A stretch of 64,000 nt of DNA from Corynebacterium sp. ACRPS (GCF_022346005.1 NZ_JAKRMY010000007.1:62001-126000); one strand, 5' to 3'; counted from the stretch's first letter, positions 26,154 through 38,111 are shown. A program made the numbers and translations. Notes: a model not told the origin generated them from the sequence alone.

Positions 26154-27500
26154 ATGAATGCAGTACTCATCGCCGTCATTATCATGCTCGCGCTCGCCCT
26201 CCTGCGGGTGCACGTGGTGGTGGCGCTTTTCATCGGCGCGATAGTCGGCGGCCTCCTATCCGGCATGGGCCTGGATGCCACCATGGTCGCCTTCCAGGAC
26301 GGGCTCGGCGGCGGCGCCAAGATTGCCTTGAGTTATGCCCTCTTGGGCGCCTTTGCGATGGGTGTTGCCTCCGCCGGGCTGCCGCAGATCCTGGCCAACT
26401 TTCTCATCGCCAAGCTCGGCGGCACCGGCGAATTAGACCCCAAGGCCGCGGCCACCACCAAGTGGATGCTCATTCTTGGCCTTATCGCCATGGCCGTGAT
26501 GAGCCAAAACCTCATCCCCGTCCACATCGCCTTCATCCCGCTGCTGGTCCCGCCGCTATTGGCGGTGATGAATAAGCTCAAGCTGGATCGACGCCTTATC
26601 ACCACGTGCCTGACCTTCGGCCTTATCACCACCTACATGTTCATTCCGGTGGGCTTCGGGTCCATCTATTTGAACGATATCCTGCTCTTCAATATCGAAG
26701 AGGCTGGCCTGGATACCTCCGATATCAATATTATGCAGGTCATGGCCATTCCCGCCCTGGGCATGCTCACCGGCCTGCTCATCGCCATCTTTATCAGCTA
26801 CCGCGCCCCGCGCGAGTACGAGGACCGGCCTATTGCCGCCGAAGAGCACCAGGAAACACCCTCGACGTATAAAATCTGGGTCTCCATCCTGGCGATTATT
26901 GCTACCTTCGCCGTCCAAATCATCATGCAGACGCTCGATTTCGAATCCGATGGCCTGCTCGTCGGCGCCCTGACCGGCCTGGGTATCTTGCTCATTTCCG
27001 GCGCGGTGGATTGGAAGCACGCCGATGACGTTTTTACCAACGGCATGAAAATGATGGCGCTTATCGGCTTTATCATGATCACCGCGCAGGGCTTTGCCTC
27101 CGTCATGACGGCCACGGAGGAGGTCGGCCCGCTTGTCGATGCCACCGCCAGCCTCTTTGGCACCAATAAGTTCCTCTCCGCAGGCGCCATGCTCTTGGTG
27201 GGCCTGGTGGTCACCATGGGCATCGGCTCATCCTTTTCCACCCTGCCGATTATCTCCGTTATCTACGTTCCCCTGTGCGCCTCGCTCGGCTTTAGCCCCG
27301 CGGCCACGGTAGCGCTCATTGGTACGGCAGGCGCGCTTGGCGATGCCGGCTCCCCCGCCTCCGATTCCACCCTCGGCCCCACCGCGGGCCTCGGCGCCGA
27401 TGGCCAACACGACCACATCCGCGACTCCGTCATCCCCACGTTTATCCACTTCAATATCCCACTTCTGATCGCCGGCTGGGCGGGCGCTCTCATCCTCTAA
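26154..27500 (+). CDS. Na+/H+ antiporter-family (NhaC/YuiF-like) carrier
   Basis: This 448-residue membrane protein has about twelve hydrophobic segments and the Gly/Ser-rich signatures of the ion transporter superfamily branch called Na+/H+ antiporter family protein (MGIGSSFSTLPIIS and GDAGSPASDSTLGPT near the C-terminus). Members may exchange protons for sodium or carry amino acids, so the substrate is open. It lies alone between chorismate mutase and pgi. The ATG at 26154 gives a first helix directly. Confidence 0.78.
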   Translation: MNAVLIAVIIMLALALLRVHVVVALFIGAIVGGLLSGMGLDATMVAFQDGLGGGAKIALSYALLGAFAMGVASAGLPQILANFLIAKLGGTGELDPKAAATTKWMLILGLIAMAVMSQNLIPVHIAFIPLLVPPLLAVMNKLKLDRRLITTCLTFGLITTYMFIPVGFGSIYLNDILLFNIEEAGLDTSDINIMQVMAIPALGMLTGLLIAIFISYRAPREYEDRPIAAEEHQETPSTYKIWVSILAIIATFAVQIIMQTLDFESDGLLVGALTGLGILLISGAVDWKHADDVFTNGMKMMALIGFIMITAQGFASVMTATEEVGPLVDATASLFGTNKFLSAGAMLLVGLVVTMGIGSSFSTLPIISVIYVPLCASLGFSPAATVALIGTAGALGDAGSPASDSTLGPTAGLGADGQHDHIRDSVIPTFIHFNIPLLIAGWAGALIL

Positions 27501-27596
27501 ATGCCACATTTTCACGGTGCCGTTGGCACTCATTCTCGACTACGGTGGGAGGGGTACACATTGCCAATGCGCTCGTCGCCAGAAAGGCCAATTGCC

Positions 27597-29234
27597 ATGG
27601 ATATCACCGCATCGTCCCAGTGGAAAGACCTGGTCAAGGTTTATGAAGAAAAGCAGGACCTGCGCCTGCGCGAACTCTTCGCCGCAGATGCAAACCGCGC
27701 CGAGAACTACACCTTCGACGCCGCCGGCCTGCACGTGGATTTATCCAAAAACCTCATCGATGAAGACGTCCTCCAGCACTTGGTTGAGGTAGCCCGCGCC
27801 GCCGACGTGGAAGGCCGCCGCGATGCCATGTTTGCAGGCGAGCACCTCAACAACACTGAGGATCGCGCCGTCCTGCACACTGCCTTGCGCCTGCCGGTAG
27901 AAGATGACTTGCACGTCGATGGCCAAGATGTCGCCGCCGATGTCCACGAGGTTTTGGGCCGCATGCGCGATTTCGCCACCGCCCTGCGCTCCGGTTCCTG
28001 GTTGGGGCATACCGGCCACACCATTAAAAAGGTGGTCAATATCGGCATTGGCGGTTCCGATCTCGGCCCCGCCATGGCCGCACAGGCCCTGCGTTCCTAT
28101 GAAGTAGCCGGCATTTCCGCGGAGTTCGTCTCCAACGTGGATCCCGCCGATATGGCCGCCACCTTGGATGGGCTCGATGCCGGCTCCACCCTCTTTATCG
28201 TCTCCTCCAAGACCTTTACCACCCAGGAAACCCTGACCAATGCCCACGCGGCCCGCCGCTGGCTCATCGAGCAATTCAATGGCGATGAATCCGCCGTAGC
28301 CAAGCACTTCGTGGCCGTATCTACCAATGCGGAGCAGGTGGAAAAATTCGGCATCAATACGGACAACATGTTCCCGTTCTGGAATTGGGTGGGCGGGCGC
28401 TACTCCCTCGATTCCGCCATTGGCCTGTCCTTGATGTGCACCATTGGCCCGATGGATTTCATGCGCTTTTTGGAAGGCCTCCACGCCATGGATGAGCACT
28501 TCCGCACCGCCCCGCTAGAGCGCAATGTGCCCGTACTCATGGGCCTGCTGGGCATCTGGTACACCAATTTCTTTGGCGCTCAAACCCACGCCGTCCTGCC
28601 GTACTCGCAGGACCTCGGCCGCTTCCCGGCCTACCTGCAACAGCTAACCATGGAATCCAATGGCAAGTCCGTGCGCCGCGATGGCACCGCGGTCACCACT
28701 GGACAGACCGGCGAAATCTACTGGGGCGAGCCGGGCACCAATGGCCAGCACGCCTTCTACCAGCTCATGCACCAGGGAACACGCCTCATCCCGGCGGACT
28801 TCATCGGCTTTGCCCGCCCCAAGGAAGACTTCCCCACCGCAGACGGCACCGGCTCGATGCATGACCTGCTCATGGGCAATTTCTTCGCCCAAACCAAAGT
28901 GCTGGCCTTTGGCAAGACGGCCGAAGAAATCGCCGCCGAGGGCGTTGAGGAAGACCTCGTGCCGCACAAGGTAATGCCGGGCAACCGGCCCACCACCACG
29001 ATTATGGCCGAGGAGCTTACCCCCTCCACCCTGGGCGCGCTCATCGCGCTCTACGAGCACATCGTCTTTACCCAAGGCATCATCTGGGATATCAACTCCT
29101 TCGACCAATGGGGCGTGGAGCAGGGCAAGCAACAGGCCAATGATTTGGCCCCTGCCGTCTCCGGCAGCCAAGAGGTAGATTCCGGCGACCAGTCCACCGA
29201 TAAGCTCATCGGCTGGTACCGCGCCAACCGTTAG
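27597..29234 (+). CDS. pgi: Glucose-6-phosphate isomerase
   Basis: This 545-residue glycolytic enzyme interconverts glucose 6-phosphate and fructose 6-phosphate. It has [19 protein letters not shown], the active-site region [26 protein letters not shown], the [19 protein letters not shown] segment with the catalytic Glu/His (about residues 375-395), and a C-terminal [11 protein letters not shown] with the conserved Lys. The ATG at 27597 (MDITASSQW) is preferred because the frame upstream to 27501 has no family similarity. Length is normal. Confidence 0.97.
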   Translation: MDITASSQWKDLVKVYEEKQDLRLRELFAADANRAENYTFDAAGLHVDLSKNLIDEDVLQHLVEVARAADVEGRRDAMFAGEHLNNTEDRAVLHTALRLPVEDDLHVDGQDVAADVHEVLGRMRDFATALRSGSWLGHTGHTIKKVVNIGIGGSDLGPAMAAQALRSYEVAGISAEFVSNVDPADMAATLDGLDAGSTLFIVSSKTFTTQETLTNAHAARRWLIEQFNGDESAVAKHFVAVSTNAEQVEKFGINTDNMFPFWNWVGGRYSLDSAIGLSLMCTIGPMDFMRFLEGLHAMDEHFRTAPLERNVPVLMGLLGIWYTNFFGAQTHAVLPYSQDLGRFPAYLQQLTMESNGKSVRRDGTAVTTGQTGEIYWGEPGTNGQHAFYQLMHQGTRLIPADFIGFARPKEDFPTADGTGSMHDLLMGNFFAQTKVLAFGKTAEEIAAEGVEEDLVPHKVMPGNRPTTTIMAEELTPSTLGALIALYEHIVFTQGIIWDINSFDQWGVEQGKQQANDLAPAVSGSQEVDSGDQSTDKLIGWYRANR

Positions 29235-29247
29235 CTCCGGCCCGCGC

Positions 29248-29277
29248 CCGAGTCATGCGCCCCGCGCCTCGGGCTCT
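29248..29277 (+). terminator. GC-rich hairpin after pgi
   Basis: GCCCGAG and CTCGGGC form a 7-base stem with a long GC-rich loop, starting about 15 bases after the pgi stop. No T run follows; it may act with the larger repeat just downstream. Confidence 0.35.
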
Positions 29278-29286
29278 AGCGTAAAG

Positions 29287-29355
29287 GTGTCCACAACAAC
29301 CGCGTTCTTAAAAAATCTGCCCGCAAATTCAGACAAACGCGGTTGTTGTGGACAC
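29287..29355. repeat. Perfect 20-base inverted repeat in the pgi-yccF gap
   Basis: GTGTCCACAACAACCGCGTT at 29287-29306 recurs exactly as its complement at 29336-29355, with a 29-base AT-rich loop. It lies between convergent pgi and yccF. It could be a dispersed palindromic element, a recombination or binding site, or a bidirectional terminator. The arms are longer and less GC-rich than usual terminators. Confidence 0.85.
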
Positions 29356-29382
29356 TTTCGTGCCTAAGCACCACAGATCGCT

Positions 29383-29429
29383 AAAGCGCCCAGCCGCGAA
29401 GCAACATGTCGCTTCGGGCTAGGCGCTCT
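29383..29429 (-). terminator. Terminator of yccF
   Basis: AGCGCC (29385-29390) pairs with GGCGCT (29422-29427), and inside it AGCC...GAAGC pairs with GCTTCGGGCT, giving a long stem with small mismatches. It lies just after the yccF stop on the minus strand. Confidence 0.6.
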
Positions 29430-29443
29430 CAGGCTTGGTGAAT

Positions 29444-29869
29444 TTACAGCTTCACCATGGGCTGCCAGCCGGCCGGGATTTTCTTCGAGCTGACGACCTT
29501 GCGGCCGAACGGGAAGCAGGTCACTGGAATCATCTTGAGATTGGCCCAGGCAACGGGGATACCGATGATGGTAATCGCCTGGATGACGGCGGTAACGACG
29601 TGGCCAATGGACAGCCACAGGCCTGCAATGACGAACCAGATGACATTGGAGATGGCAGACATCCCGCCGGTGCCCTTGCGGGGCTCCACCACGGAGCGGC
29701 CGAACGGCCACAGCGCGAACTGGCCCATGCGGAACGAGGCCACGCCCGCCGGAATCGTCACGATGAAGATGCAGGCGATGATGCCGAAGAGAAAGTAGCC
29801 CAGCGCAAGAACGATGCCGCCGGAGAGTAACCAGATGATATTAAATACGAGATTTAGTAGTGATCGCAT
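29444..29869 (-). CDS. yccF: YccF-family inner membrane protein
   Basis: This 141-residue protein consists of two similar halves. Each half has a hydrophobic pair followed by a conserved FxxGR-V turn: LWPFGRSVVEP and CFPFGRKVVSS, and WLLSGGIVLALGY and WFVIAGLWLSIGH begin the halves. This duplicated layout defines the YccF domain, a small membrane family of unknown role. It reads toward pgi and is separated from nei2 by 35 bases. Confidence 0.85.
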   Translation of the reverse strand: MRSLLNLVFNIIWLLSGGIVLALGYFLFGIIACIFIVTIPAGVASFRMGQFALWPFGRSVVEPRKGTGGMSAISNVIWFVIAGLWLSIGHVVTAVIQAITIIGIPVAWANLKMIPVTCFPFGRKVVSSKKIPAGWQPMVKL

Positions 29870-29904
29870 GCCCGCTAGCTTAGCGCGAAAAGCGTAAAGG
29901 AACC

Positions 29905-30711
29905 TTAGAGCGGCTGGCAGTGCGGGCAGAACCAGATGATGCGCTCTAATTCTCCCTCATCCCCGCCGCGGTCAACGCCGCCCAGGGAATCTTTCTGAAT
30001 AATGGTGCCGCAGCGCCGACAGCGCTTGCGGTTGCGCCCAAAGACATAGGTGGTCTCCCCGGCGCGGCGCACACCGGTGGTCACGCGGATGGGCGAGTTC
30101 CGGTTGGCCCACATAATGCGCTTGCCGATGTCCAGTACCTGTTCCACATCCACCTCTGCCACCGAGGTGGCCGGGTGAACGCCGGCGAGGAAGCAGATTT
30201 CGGCGCGGTATTCATTGCCAATGCCCGCCACGACCTTCTGGTCCAAAAGCGCCGTGCCGATGCTGCGCTCGGGTCGCGCGCGCAAACGGCGCACCGCTTC
30301 CTCGCGGTCCCAGTCGGGGTCCAAGATATCCGGTCCAAGGTGGTTGATGCGGCTAAAGTACTGATCCGCGTCGAAGATATCGACAAAACCCAGCCAGTGG
30401 CCCACGAGTTCAATATCGCGCGGTGAATGGGCCAATTGCAGCACGATGCGCGCGCTATGGCCGGGCTTGCGCCAGCGGTCGCCGGCGTAGTGGATGGCCC
30501 AGGTGCCCTCCATCTTTAGGTGGGTGTGCACGATGGTCTGATCGAATTGCATGAAGAGGTGCTTGCCATAGGGCCACACGCGCTCGCAGATGGTGCCGGT
30601 GAGGTTTACGGTGGCGTGCTGCGGCACGCGCACGGAACAGCCGGTAACCTCGCGCCCAGTCATAAACTGCAGGCGACGCGAAAGTTGTAGGACGGAATCG
30701 CCTTCGGGCAT
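29905..30711 (-). CDS. nei2: Fpg/Nei-family DNA glycosylase (Nei2-like)
   Basis: This 268-residue base-excision repair enzyme removes oxidised pyrimidines and cuts at abasic sites. It starts MPEGDSVLQLSRRLQ with catalytic Pro2 and Glu3, has VVAGIGNEYRAEICFLAGVHP (about residues 150-170) with the helix-two-turn-helix, and a C-terminal zinc finger CRRC...CPHC. The ATG at 30711 puts Pro next to the initiator Met, as catalysis requires, so longer frames are excluded. It follows lhr on the same strand by 70 bases; a neighbouring nei2/lhr pair is known in M. tuberculosis. Confidence 0.92.
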   Translation of the reverse strand: MPEGDSVLQLSRRLQFMTGREVTGCSVRVPQHATVNLTGTICERVWPYGKHLFMQFDQTIVHTHLKMEGTWAIHYAGDRWRKPGHSARIVLQLAHSPRDIELVGHWLGFVDIFDADQYFSRINHLGPDILDPDWDREEAVRRLRARPERSIGTALLDQKVVAGIGNEYRAEICFLAGVHPATSVAEVDVEQVLDIGKRIMWANRNSPIRVTTGVRRAGETTYVFGRNRKRCRRCGTIIQKDSLGGVDRGGDEGELERIIWFCPHCQPL

Positions 30712-30781
30712 GGGGGCTGGCCTCCTTCCGTGGGCCTCAGACACTGTGGCCCCACCAAAATACACCTGCGGGCGCGTAGCG

Positions 30782-33700
30782 CTAGCGACGGTACCCGCCG
30801 CGCGGGCGGAAACCACCGGAGTTGCGGGGTGGCGGAGGCGGGGGCGGATCATCGAAGCTGAGCTCCTCGATGGCCTCAGAGGCACGTCGGCCCCCGCGAA
30901 GGCCACCCCGCGAGTCGTCGGGTGAACTACCCTGCGCCCCGTGGCGCGGGACGCGCGGCGGCGCGGCGCGACCGGCAATGCGCACGCCCTTAGGGGTGAT
31001 TCCGGCGCCCAGCGAGCGCAGGATGCTAGCGGTCGGGGTGTGATGGATGGGGTTGCCATTGCACTTTTCAATCACCAGCGGCGACATGTGCCCGGCGGCG
31101 ATGAGTTCTGTGAGCGCGGAAAGGAGCCGGGCGTAGACGTCGGTGGTCTCGATTCCATCGGGCAGGGCGTCGATGAACGTGGTCAGGGTCTTGCCGCCGC
31201 GGGTGAGGTGGGCAATGGGGAGGCCATCGCAGAGCACGACCAGTGCTCCGGCGGAGCGGGCGGGCCCGCCGGGAGCTTTGCCACCCGCATCATCGCGCTG
31301 CGGCCACGGCAGCGCCGCGCCGTAGGGGTTGGCGGGATCCACGGCGGCGAGCACGAAGGTCTCTGGATCGGTGGTGCCGGACGGCCAGCCGGTGACATCG
31401 GGGGAATCCGCCAGGCCGCGCAGGCGATCGATAATGGCCGGGGTGGAAAATTGCGCGGCACCGAGATCTTCGATGACATAGCCGCGCATGGCCTTGCCGG
31501 ATTCCTCAAAGCCGGACAGGACCTTATAGGCCAGCGCGAAGCCGCCGAGGACGTCCTCTGCCACCACGGAACCGCGGGTGACCACACCGTAGCGATCCAG
31601 CCAGGCCTCGCCGTGCGCCACAGAGCGCGAGGTGGCGTCCTGGGCGGCGGGCACCGCCAGCGACCAGCGGCCGAGCATATCGGGTGGGGTCTGGCCGGCG
31701 CCGCCAGTGGCGTTCTGGGTCTGGGCGAACGAGGTGCGGCCCATGCGCAGCCGCGAGCGCGTGGGGCGCCGCTTGGAGCGGTGGGCGGTAGCACCGCGGC
31801 CAGCGCGGGAGGCACCGCGCCCGCCTGACGATAAGCGCGTGCGGATGGGCGCGAAGGAATCCGGGCTGGCCAGCCCCATTTCCACCAGCCCCCAGAGGGC
31901 CTCGCGGGTTTCCTCGGCGGTACCAGGGACCTCGGCGGCAATATCGGAAAAGAGGAAGCCGCCGCCGCGCTCGAGCACGCTTAAAATGGCCCGCTGCAGC
32001 ATGCTCACGCCCTCCGGATCGGTTTCAGGGGCGAGCTGGGCGGCGTAATCGGTGGGCAGCAGCATCACCCAGGGGTCGGCGGCACCGGCCTTTCCGGCAC
32101 CGAGGATCATCACCTCACCATTGGCGGTCAGTTCATCCAGCATGCGAGGCGAAAAATCCCCCACGCGGGCAGGCAGAATAATGGATTCCCATGCAGAAGC
32201 CGGCAGGCGCACCCCGGCGAGCTGCTCGATAGCGGAGAATACGCCATCGGCACCGCGGAGTGCCGGACGCTTCCCGGCAGGCGCGATGCCGTGCCATTCC
32301 GGGAGGAAGCGGGCGAAGGCGGCGCCAGAGACCGGCTCGGTATCCGCGCGCGCGGCTGCAAGCGAGCGCGAGCGAATGGTCTTTAGTACCTCGGCGGCGC
32401 AGTACTCTTGCTCCTCTATTCCCTGCCGGTAGTGGCCCTCCACAATCGAATCCAGGCCGGCCAGGGTGGTGTGTGCTGCGGATACGGAAATGCCGAAGGC
32501 GGCGGTTAGGTCCGCGAGCACGAACGGGCCGCGGGTGCGCGCCCAGCGGCTGACGAGCTGTGGGAGGGCATCGGCAAGCGTGGCGACCTGGGCGGGGATG
32601 CCGGGAGGAATGGGGACGCCGAGGGCATCGCGAAGCAGCGCCGCGTCCTGGGACTGGGCAAGGTGCTCGCGCCCGCCGATGCGCACCCGCATTATACGCG
32701 TGCCTAGGCTATCCAGGGCGGTAAAGGGAACGTCGGTATGCTCGCCCAGCTCCTCGACCGGGATGGGGCCCAGCATGCGCAGGAGATCCGCAACCTCCTC
32801 GGTGGTGCGCGCCCGGCGCGAGGGTGCGGTGCGTTGCAGCTGAGTATGGACCTCGTCGATGATCGCGGGATCCAGAAGCTCGCGCAGCTCCACCGTGCCC
32901 AGTAGCTTGGCCAAGAGCGCCGGGTCAAGGGCGAGGGCCGCCGCCCGCTTTTCCGCCAGCGGGGAATCGCCCTCGTACATGAAGGCGCCGGTGTAATTAA
33001 ACAGCAGCGAGGAGGCAAAGGGTGAGGGCTGATCCGTGGTGACCTCCGCGATGCGCACGCGGCGGTGCCCCAGATCGCGCATGACCTCCTGCAGCGCCGG
33101 CACATCGTAGACGTCCTGGACGCACTCGCGCACCGTTTCCAAAATAATGGGAAAGGACGGGTACTTGCGGGCGACATCCAAGAGCTGCTCGGCGCGCTGG
33201 CGCTGCTGCCATAGCGGGGCGCGCTTGCCGGGATTGCGGCGGGGCAAGAGCAGCGCGCGGGCCGCGCACTCGCGGAAACGGGAGGCAAAAAGGGCGGAAT
33301 TGCCCACCTGCTCGGCCACGACATCGGCAATATCGTCGGCGTCAAAGGCAAAAATCGTGCCATCGGGATCGGCCTCACCCTCGGGCAGGCGCAGCACGAT
33401 GCCATCATCGCCGGCCACCGCCTGCGGGTCCATGCCGGTGCGCTCCCCCACCCGCGCGCCCACTGCCAGGGCCCAGGCGGAGTTGACCGGCCGGCCAAAG
33501 GGCGTGTGCAGGACCACGCGCCAGTCCCCCAGCTCATCCTTGAAACGCTCGAGCACGAGCGTCTTTTCATCCGGAATAATCCCGGTGGCCTCCTGCTGTT
33601 CGCGCAGGTAGGACAAGATATTGCTGCGGGCATTCTCATCGGCATCCGCGAAAATGCCCGGGTCCGTATTTACCTCGCGGCGGTACTCGCCCAAAGCCTG

Positions 33701-35698
33701 GCCCAGCTCATAGGGGCGCCCGGCGCCATCGCCATTCCAAAACGGCAGCCGGCCCGTATGCCCCGGCGCGGGCGTGACCAGAACTTGATCGCGGGTGATC
33801 TCCTCGATGCGCCAGCTGGTCGCGCCCAGGGTGAAGACATCGCCCACGCGGGATTCATAAACCATCTCTTCATCAAGCTCGCCCACTCGCCGCGGGGCCT
33901 TGCCGGATTCGCCACCGCTATAGAGGAAGACGCCGAACATTCCCCTATCCGGGATGGTGCCGCCGCTGGTCACGGCCACGCGCTGCGCCCCCGGCCGCGG
34001 GGTCATCACGCCGGAGACGCGGTCATAGACCACGCGGGGTTTCAGCTCCGCAAAATCCGTGGACGGGTAGACGCCGCTGACCAGATCGATGACGGAATCA
34101 TAAACCTCGCGGGCCAGCTCGCGGTAGGGATGGCTGCGCTTGACGATGTCATACCAGTCATCCGCGCTTAAGCCCTCCTCGCCCGCCGCGGCCACCGCCG
34201 CCACGGTCTGCTGCGCAAGCACGTCCAGCGGGTTGCGCGGGGTATGCATCTTCTCGATCATGCCGCCGCGCATGCGGGCGACCGTCAGCGTGGACTGCAC
34301 CAGGTCCGCGCGGTGCTTGGGATAAAACGCGCCGTGCGAGACCGCGCCCACATGGTGCCCGGCGCGGCCCACGCGCTGCAGGCCCGAGGCCACCGAGGGC
34401 GGCGATTCCACCTGCACCACCAAATCCACCGCGCCCATGTCGATGCCCAGCTCCAGCGAGCTCGTGGCCACCACGGCTTTCAGCGTTCCTTCCTTCAGCA
34501 TCGTTTCCGTCATGGCGCGCTCATCCTTGGACACCGAGCCGTGGTGGGCCCGCGCGATGACCGCCGGCGCCTTGCCCGCAACATGCGAGTGCGCCATCAG
34601 CTGGGCGGGATCGCGCCGGGTTTCCGGCGAGAGCGAATCCGGATCATATTCCTGAGCGTATAGCTCGTTAAGCCGGCTGGTCAGGCGCTCGGCGCTGCGC
34701 CGCGAATTCACAAAGACCAGCGTGGAGCGATGCGCCATGATGTCCGCGTAGAGATCCTGGGTAATAAACGGCCAGATGGAGTTCGCGGTGGGCAGCGCGG
34801 TGTCTTCTTCCCCGCCGAAGTTCTCCATGCCGAATTCTTCCCCGCCGTCGCCGCTGCCTTCCGGCCCGCCGGTAATGCCGATGGCATCATCGACGGTGAG
34901 CTCCCCAATGGTCGAGCCCGCCTCCGGCGTGGGAAGATCCGACATATCCTCTACCGGGACGCGCACGTCCAGGTCCCACTTCTTGTGGGCCTCCGGCGCC
35001 ACAATTTCCACCGGGCGATTGCCGCCTAAGAAATCCGAGACGGCCGAAAGCGGGCGCACCGTGGCGGAAAGCCCAATGCGCTGAACATCGCCCGCAATTT
35101 CTTGTAGGCGCTCCAGCGTCAGGGCGAGGTGCGCGCCGCGCTTGGTGCCGGCCAGCGCGTGGATTTCATCGATGATGACGGTATCGACGGTTTTCAAAAT
35201 CCCCGCCGCCTTTGACGTCAGCATCAAATACGCCGATTCCGGGGTGGTAATGAGGATATCCGGCGGCTTGCGCACCTGCCGGGAGCGCTCTGCCGAGGGC
35301 GTATCGCCCGAGCGCACGCCCACGGAAATATTCGGCACCTCCAACCCCAGCTTTTCCGCGGTGCGCGCTATGCCGGTCAGCGGGGCCCGCAAGTTATTTT
35401 CCACGTCCACGCCCAGCGCTTTGAGCGGCGAGATATACAGCACCCGCACCCCGGTAGCGGAGCCGGAAGCATTGCCTACCGGCAGGGCCAATTGGCCTTC
35501 GCGTTCCACCAGGTTATTCAGCGCCCATAAAAACGCCGCGAGCGTCTTACCAGAACCAGTGGGGGCAACCATCAGGGCGTGATCCCCGCGGGAAATCTTG
35601 TCCCAGGCCTGGGCTTGTACCGCGGTGGGAGCGGCAAAAACGTCCTGGAACCACTGCGCCACTTGGGGGCGAAAGCGCTCGAGGATGTTTTCTGGCAT
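30782..35698 (-). CDS. lhr: Large ATP-dependent helicase Lhr
   Basis: This 1638-residue superfamily 2 helicase acts in DNA repair. Motif I is APTGSGKT at about residues 47-54, motif Ia follows in YISPLKALGVD, motif II is DEIH in VIIDEIHALAGTKRG, and motif VI is LQRVGRAGHHVG. A winged-helix region and the long Lhr C-terminal domain (HTH-rich, ending in a Gly/Arg/Pro-rich tail PPPPPRNSGGFRPRGGYRR) follow. The length is slightly above that of mycobacterial Lhr. The start is the ATG at 35698 (MPENIL) or a GTG two codons earlier. It is divergent from cysQ and upstream of nei2. Confidence 0.95.
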   Translation of the reverse strand: MPENILERFRPQVAQWFQDVFAAPTAVQAQAWDKISRGDHALMVAPTGSGKTLAAFLWALNNLVEREGQLALPVGNASGSATGVRVLYISPLKALGVDVENNLRAPLTGIARTAEKLGLEVPNISVGVRSGDTPSAERSRQVRKPPDILITTPESAYLMLTSKAAGILKTVDTVIIDEIHALAGTKRGAHLALTLERLQEIAGDVQRIGLSATVRPLSAVSDFLGGNRPVEIVAPEAHKKWDLDVRVPVEDMSDLPTPEAGSTIGELTVDDAIGITGGPEGSGDGGEEFGMENFGGEEDTALPTANSIWPFITQDLYADIMAHRSTLVFVNSRRSAERLTSRLNELYAQEYDPDSLSPETRRDPAQLMAHSHVAGKAPAVIARAHHGSVSKDERAMTETMLKEGTLKAVVATSSLELGIDMGAVDLVVQVESPPSVASGLQRVGRAGHHVGAVSHGAFYPKHRADLVQSTLTVARMRGGMIEKMHTPRNPLDVLAQQTVAAVAAAGEEGLSADDWYDIVKRSHPYRELAREVYDSVIDLVSGVYPSTDFAELKPRVVYDRVSGVMTPRPGAQRVAVTSGGTIPDRGMFGVFLYSGGESGKAPRRVGELDEEMVYESRVGDVFTLGATSWRIEEITRDQVLVTPAPGHTGRLPFWNGDGAGRPYELGQALGEYRREVNTDPGIFADADENARSNILSYLREQQEATGIIPDEKTLVLERFKDELGDWRVVLHTPFGRPVNSAWALAVGARVGERTGMDPQAVAGDDGIVLRLPEGEADPDGTIFAFDADDIADVVAEQVGNSALFASRFRECAARALLLPRRNPGKRAPLWQQRQRAEQLLDVARKYPSFPIILETVRECVQDVYDVPALQEVMRDLGHRRVRIAEVTTDQPSPFASSLLFNYTGAFMYEGDSPLAEKRAAALALDPALLAKLLGTVELRELLDPAIIDEVHTQLQRTAPSRRARTTEEVADLLRMLGPIPVEELGEHTDVPFTALDSLGTRIMRVRIGGREHLAQSQDAALLRDALGVPIPPGIPAQVATLADALPQLVSRWARTRGPFVLADLTAAFGISVSAAHTTLAGLDSIVEGHYRQGIEEQEYCAAEVLKTIRSRSLAAARADTEPVSGAAFARFLPEWHGIAPAGKRPALRGADGVFSAIEQLAGVRLPASAWESIILPARVGDFSPRMLDELTANGEVMILGAGKAGAADPWVMLLPTDYAAQLAPETDPEGVSMLQRAILSVLERGGGFLFSDIAAEVPGTAEETREALWGLVEMGLASPDSFAPIRTRLSSGGRGASRAGRGATAHRSKRRPTRSRLRMGRTSFAQTQNATGGAGQTPPDMLGRWSLAVPAAQDATSRSVAHGEAWLDRYGVVTRGSVVAEDVLGGFALAYKVLSGFEESGKAMRGYVIEDLGAAQFSTPAIIDRLRGLADSPDVTGWPSGTTDPETFVLAAVDPANPYGAALPWPQRDDAGGKAPGGPARSAGALVVLCDGLPIAHLTRGGKTLTTFIDALPDGIETTDVYARLLSALTELIAAGHMSPLVIEKCNGNPIHHTPTASILRSLGAGITPKGVRIAGRAAPPRVPRHGAQGSSPDDSRGGLRGGRRASEAIEELSFDDPPPPPPPRNSGGFRPRGGYRR

Positions 35699-35733
35699 GA
35701 CCACACTCTAGTCCCCGTTGTAATGTGGGCACC

Positions 35734-36492
35734 ATGACCGTCGAGATTTCTGATTCCCGCCTGACCAATTCGCTCGCCCAAGGCTGCGGCGAGATTTTAA
35801 AGGGGGTGCGCAATGGTGGCCTGCTGCGGGGCCTTTCGCTTGGCGATGCCGGCGATGACGCCGCCCAAGAATGGATCGCCCGCGTATTAGAACAGCACCG
35901 GCCCGGCGATGGCGTGCTTTCTGAAGAGGCCTCCGATGATCTCGCCCGGCTAAAAAAGAAGCGCGTCTGGATCGTGGACCCACTTGACGGCACCAAGGAA
36001 TTTGCCACCGGCCGCCAGGACTGGGCGGTACACATCGCCCTCGTTGAGGACGGCACCCCAGTCCACGCCGCGGTGGGACTGCCAGACTACGGCGTAACCT
36101 TCAAGTCCTCCGATGTGCGCGCCGTCGACGGCCCACTGTCTAAGAAATTCGTCATCTCCCGCAACCGCCCGCCCAAGGTGGCCGGCTATATCGCAGAACA
36201 GATGGGCTACGAAACCGAGGGCGTCGGCTCCGCCGGCGCTAAGGCCATGCACGTGCTGCTTGGTGATTATGACGGTTATATTCACGCCGGCGGCCAATAC
36301 GAATGGGATCAAGCCGCCCCAGTAGGCGTTGCCTTGGCAGCCGGCTTGCATTGTTCCCGCCTCGATGGCAGCCCCATCACCTTCAATAATGAGGACACCT
36401 TCATCCCCGATCTGCTCATCTGCCGCCCCGAGCTGAAAGACGAGATTCTAGAGCACGCCGCGGCCTTTGCCGAGGAGAATGGCGGCTTCTAA
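35734..36492 (+). CDS. cysQ: 3'(2'),5'-bisphosphate nucleotidase / inositol monophosphatase family, CysQ-like
   Basis: This 252-residue Mg-dependent phosphatase has the family metal motifs: LSEEASDD at about residues 54-61, DPLDGTKEF at 82-90, and the C-terminal EWDQAAP. CysQ recycles PAP formed in sulfate assimilation and sulfation; inositol phosphate hydrolysis is an alternative for this superfamily. The ATG at 35734 (MTVEISD) is used. The gene is divergent from lhr with 35 bases between starts, and thyA begins 10 bases after its stop. Confidence 0.88.
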   Translation: MTVEISDSRLTNSLAQGCGEILKGVRNGGLLRGLSLGDAGDDAAQEWIARVLEQHRPGDGVLSEEASDDLARLKKKRVWIVDPLDGTKEFATGRQDWAVHIALVEDGTPVHAAVGLPDYGVTFKSSDVRAVDGPLSKKFVISRNRPPKVAGYIAEQMGYETEGVGSAGAKAMHVLLGDYDGYIHAGGQYEWDQAAPVGVALAAGLHCSRLDGSPITFNNEDTFIPDLLICRPELKDEILEHAAAFAEENGGF

Positions 36493-36502
36493 ACTGGTGC
36501 CT

Positions 36503-37829
<1,327 letters not shown>

Positions 37830-37830
<1 letters not shown>

Positions 37831-38111
37831 TGACTGTACAAGCACCCAAAACCAATGCCGATGTCACCATCTTCTACGCCGACTGGTGTCCATTTTGTGC
37901 CAAGCTCATTAAGAACTTGGACCGCACCGAAACCCCATACGAGCTCGTGGACGTAGAAGGCGATAACGCCGACGACATCAACGAGTGGATCAAGTCCGTC
38001 AACGACGGCAACCGCATTATCCCCACCGTCTTGTACTCCGACGGCACCCACGAGACCAACCCGCCTGCATCCTCCGTGCGCAATAAGCAGGAAGAACTGG
38101 CAGGCGCCTAA
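37830..38111 (+). CDS. mrx1: Mycoredoxin/glutaredoxin-like protein
   Basis: This 93-residue thioredoxin-fold protein has ADWCPFC with active-site Cys20 and Cys23, the cis-Pro loop in RIIPTVLYSDG, and the C-terminal ETNPPASSV typical of actinobacterial mycoredoxins, which reduce mycothiol-protein mixed disulfides. It is translationally coupled to folA (TAATG). A strong terminator follows, so it closes the operon. Confidence 0.88.
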
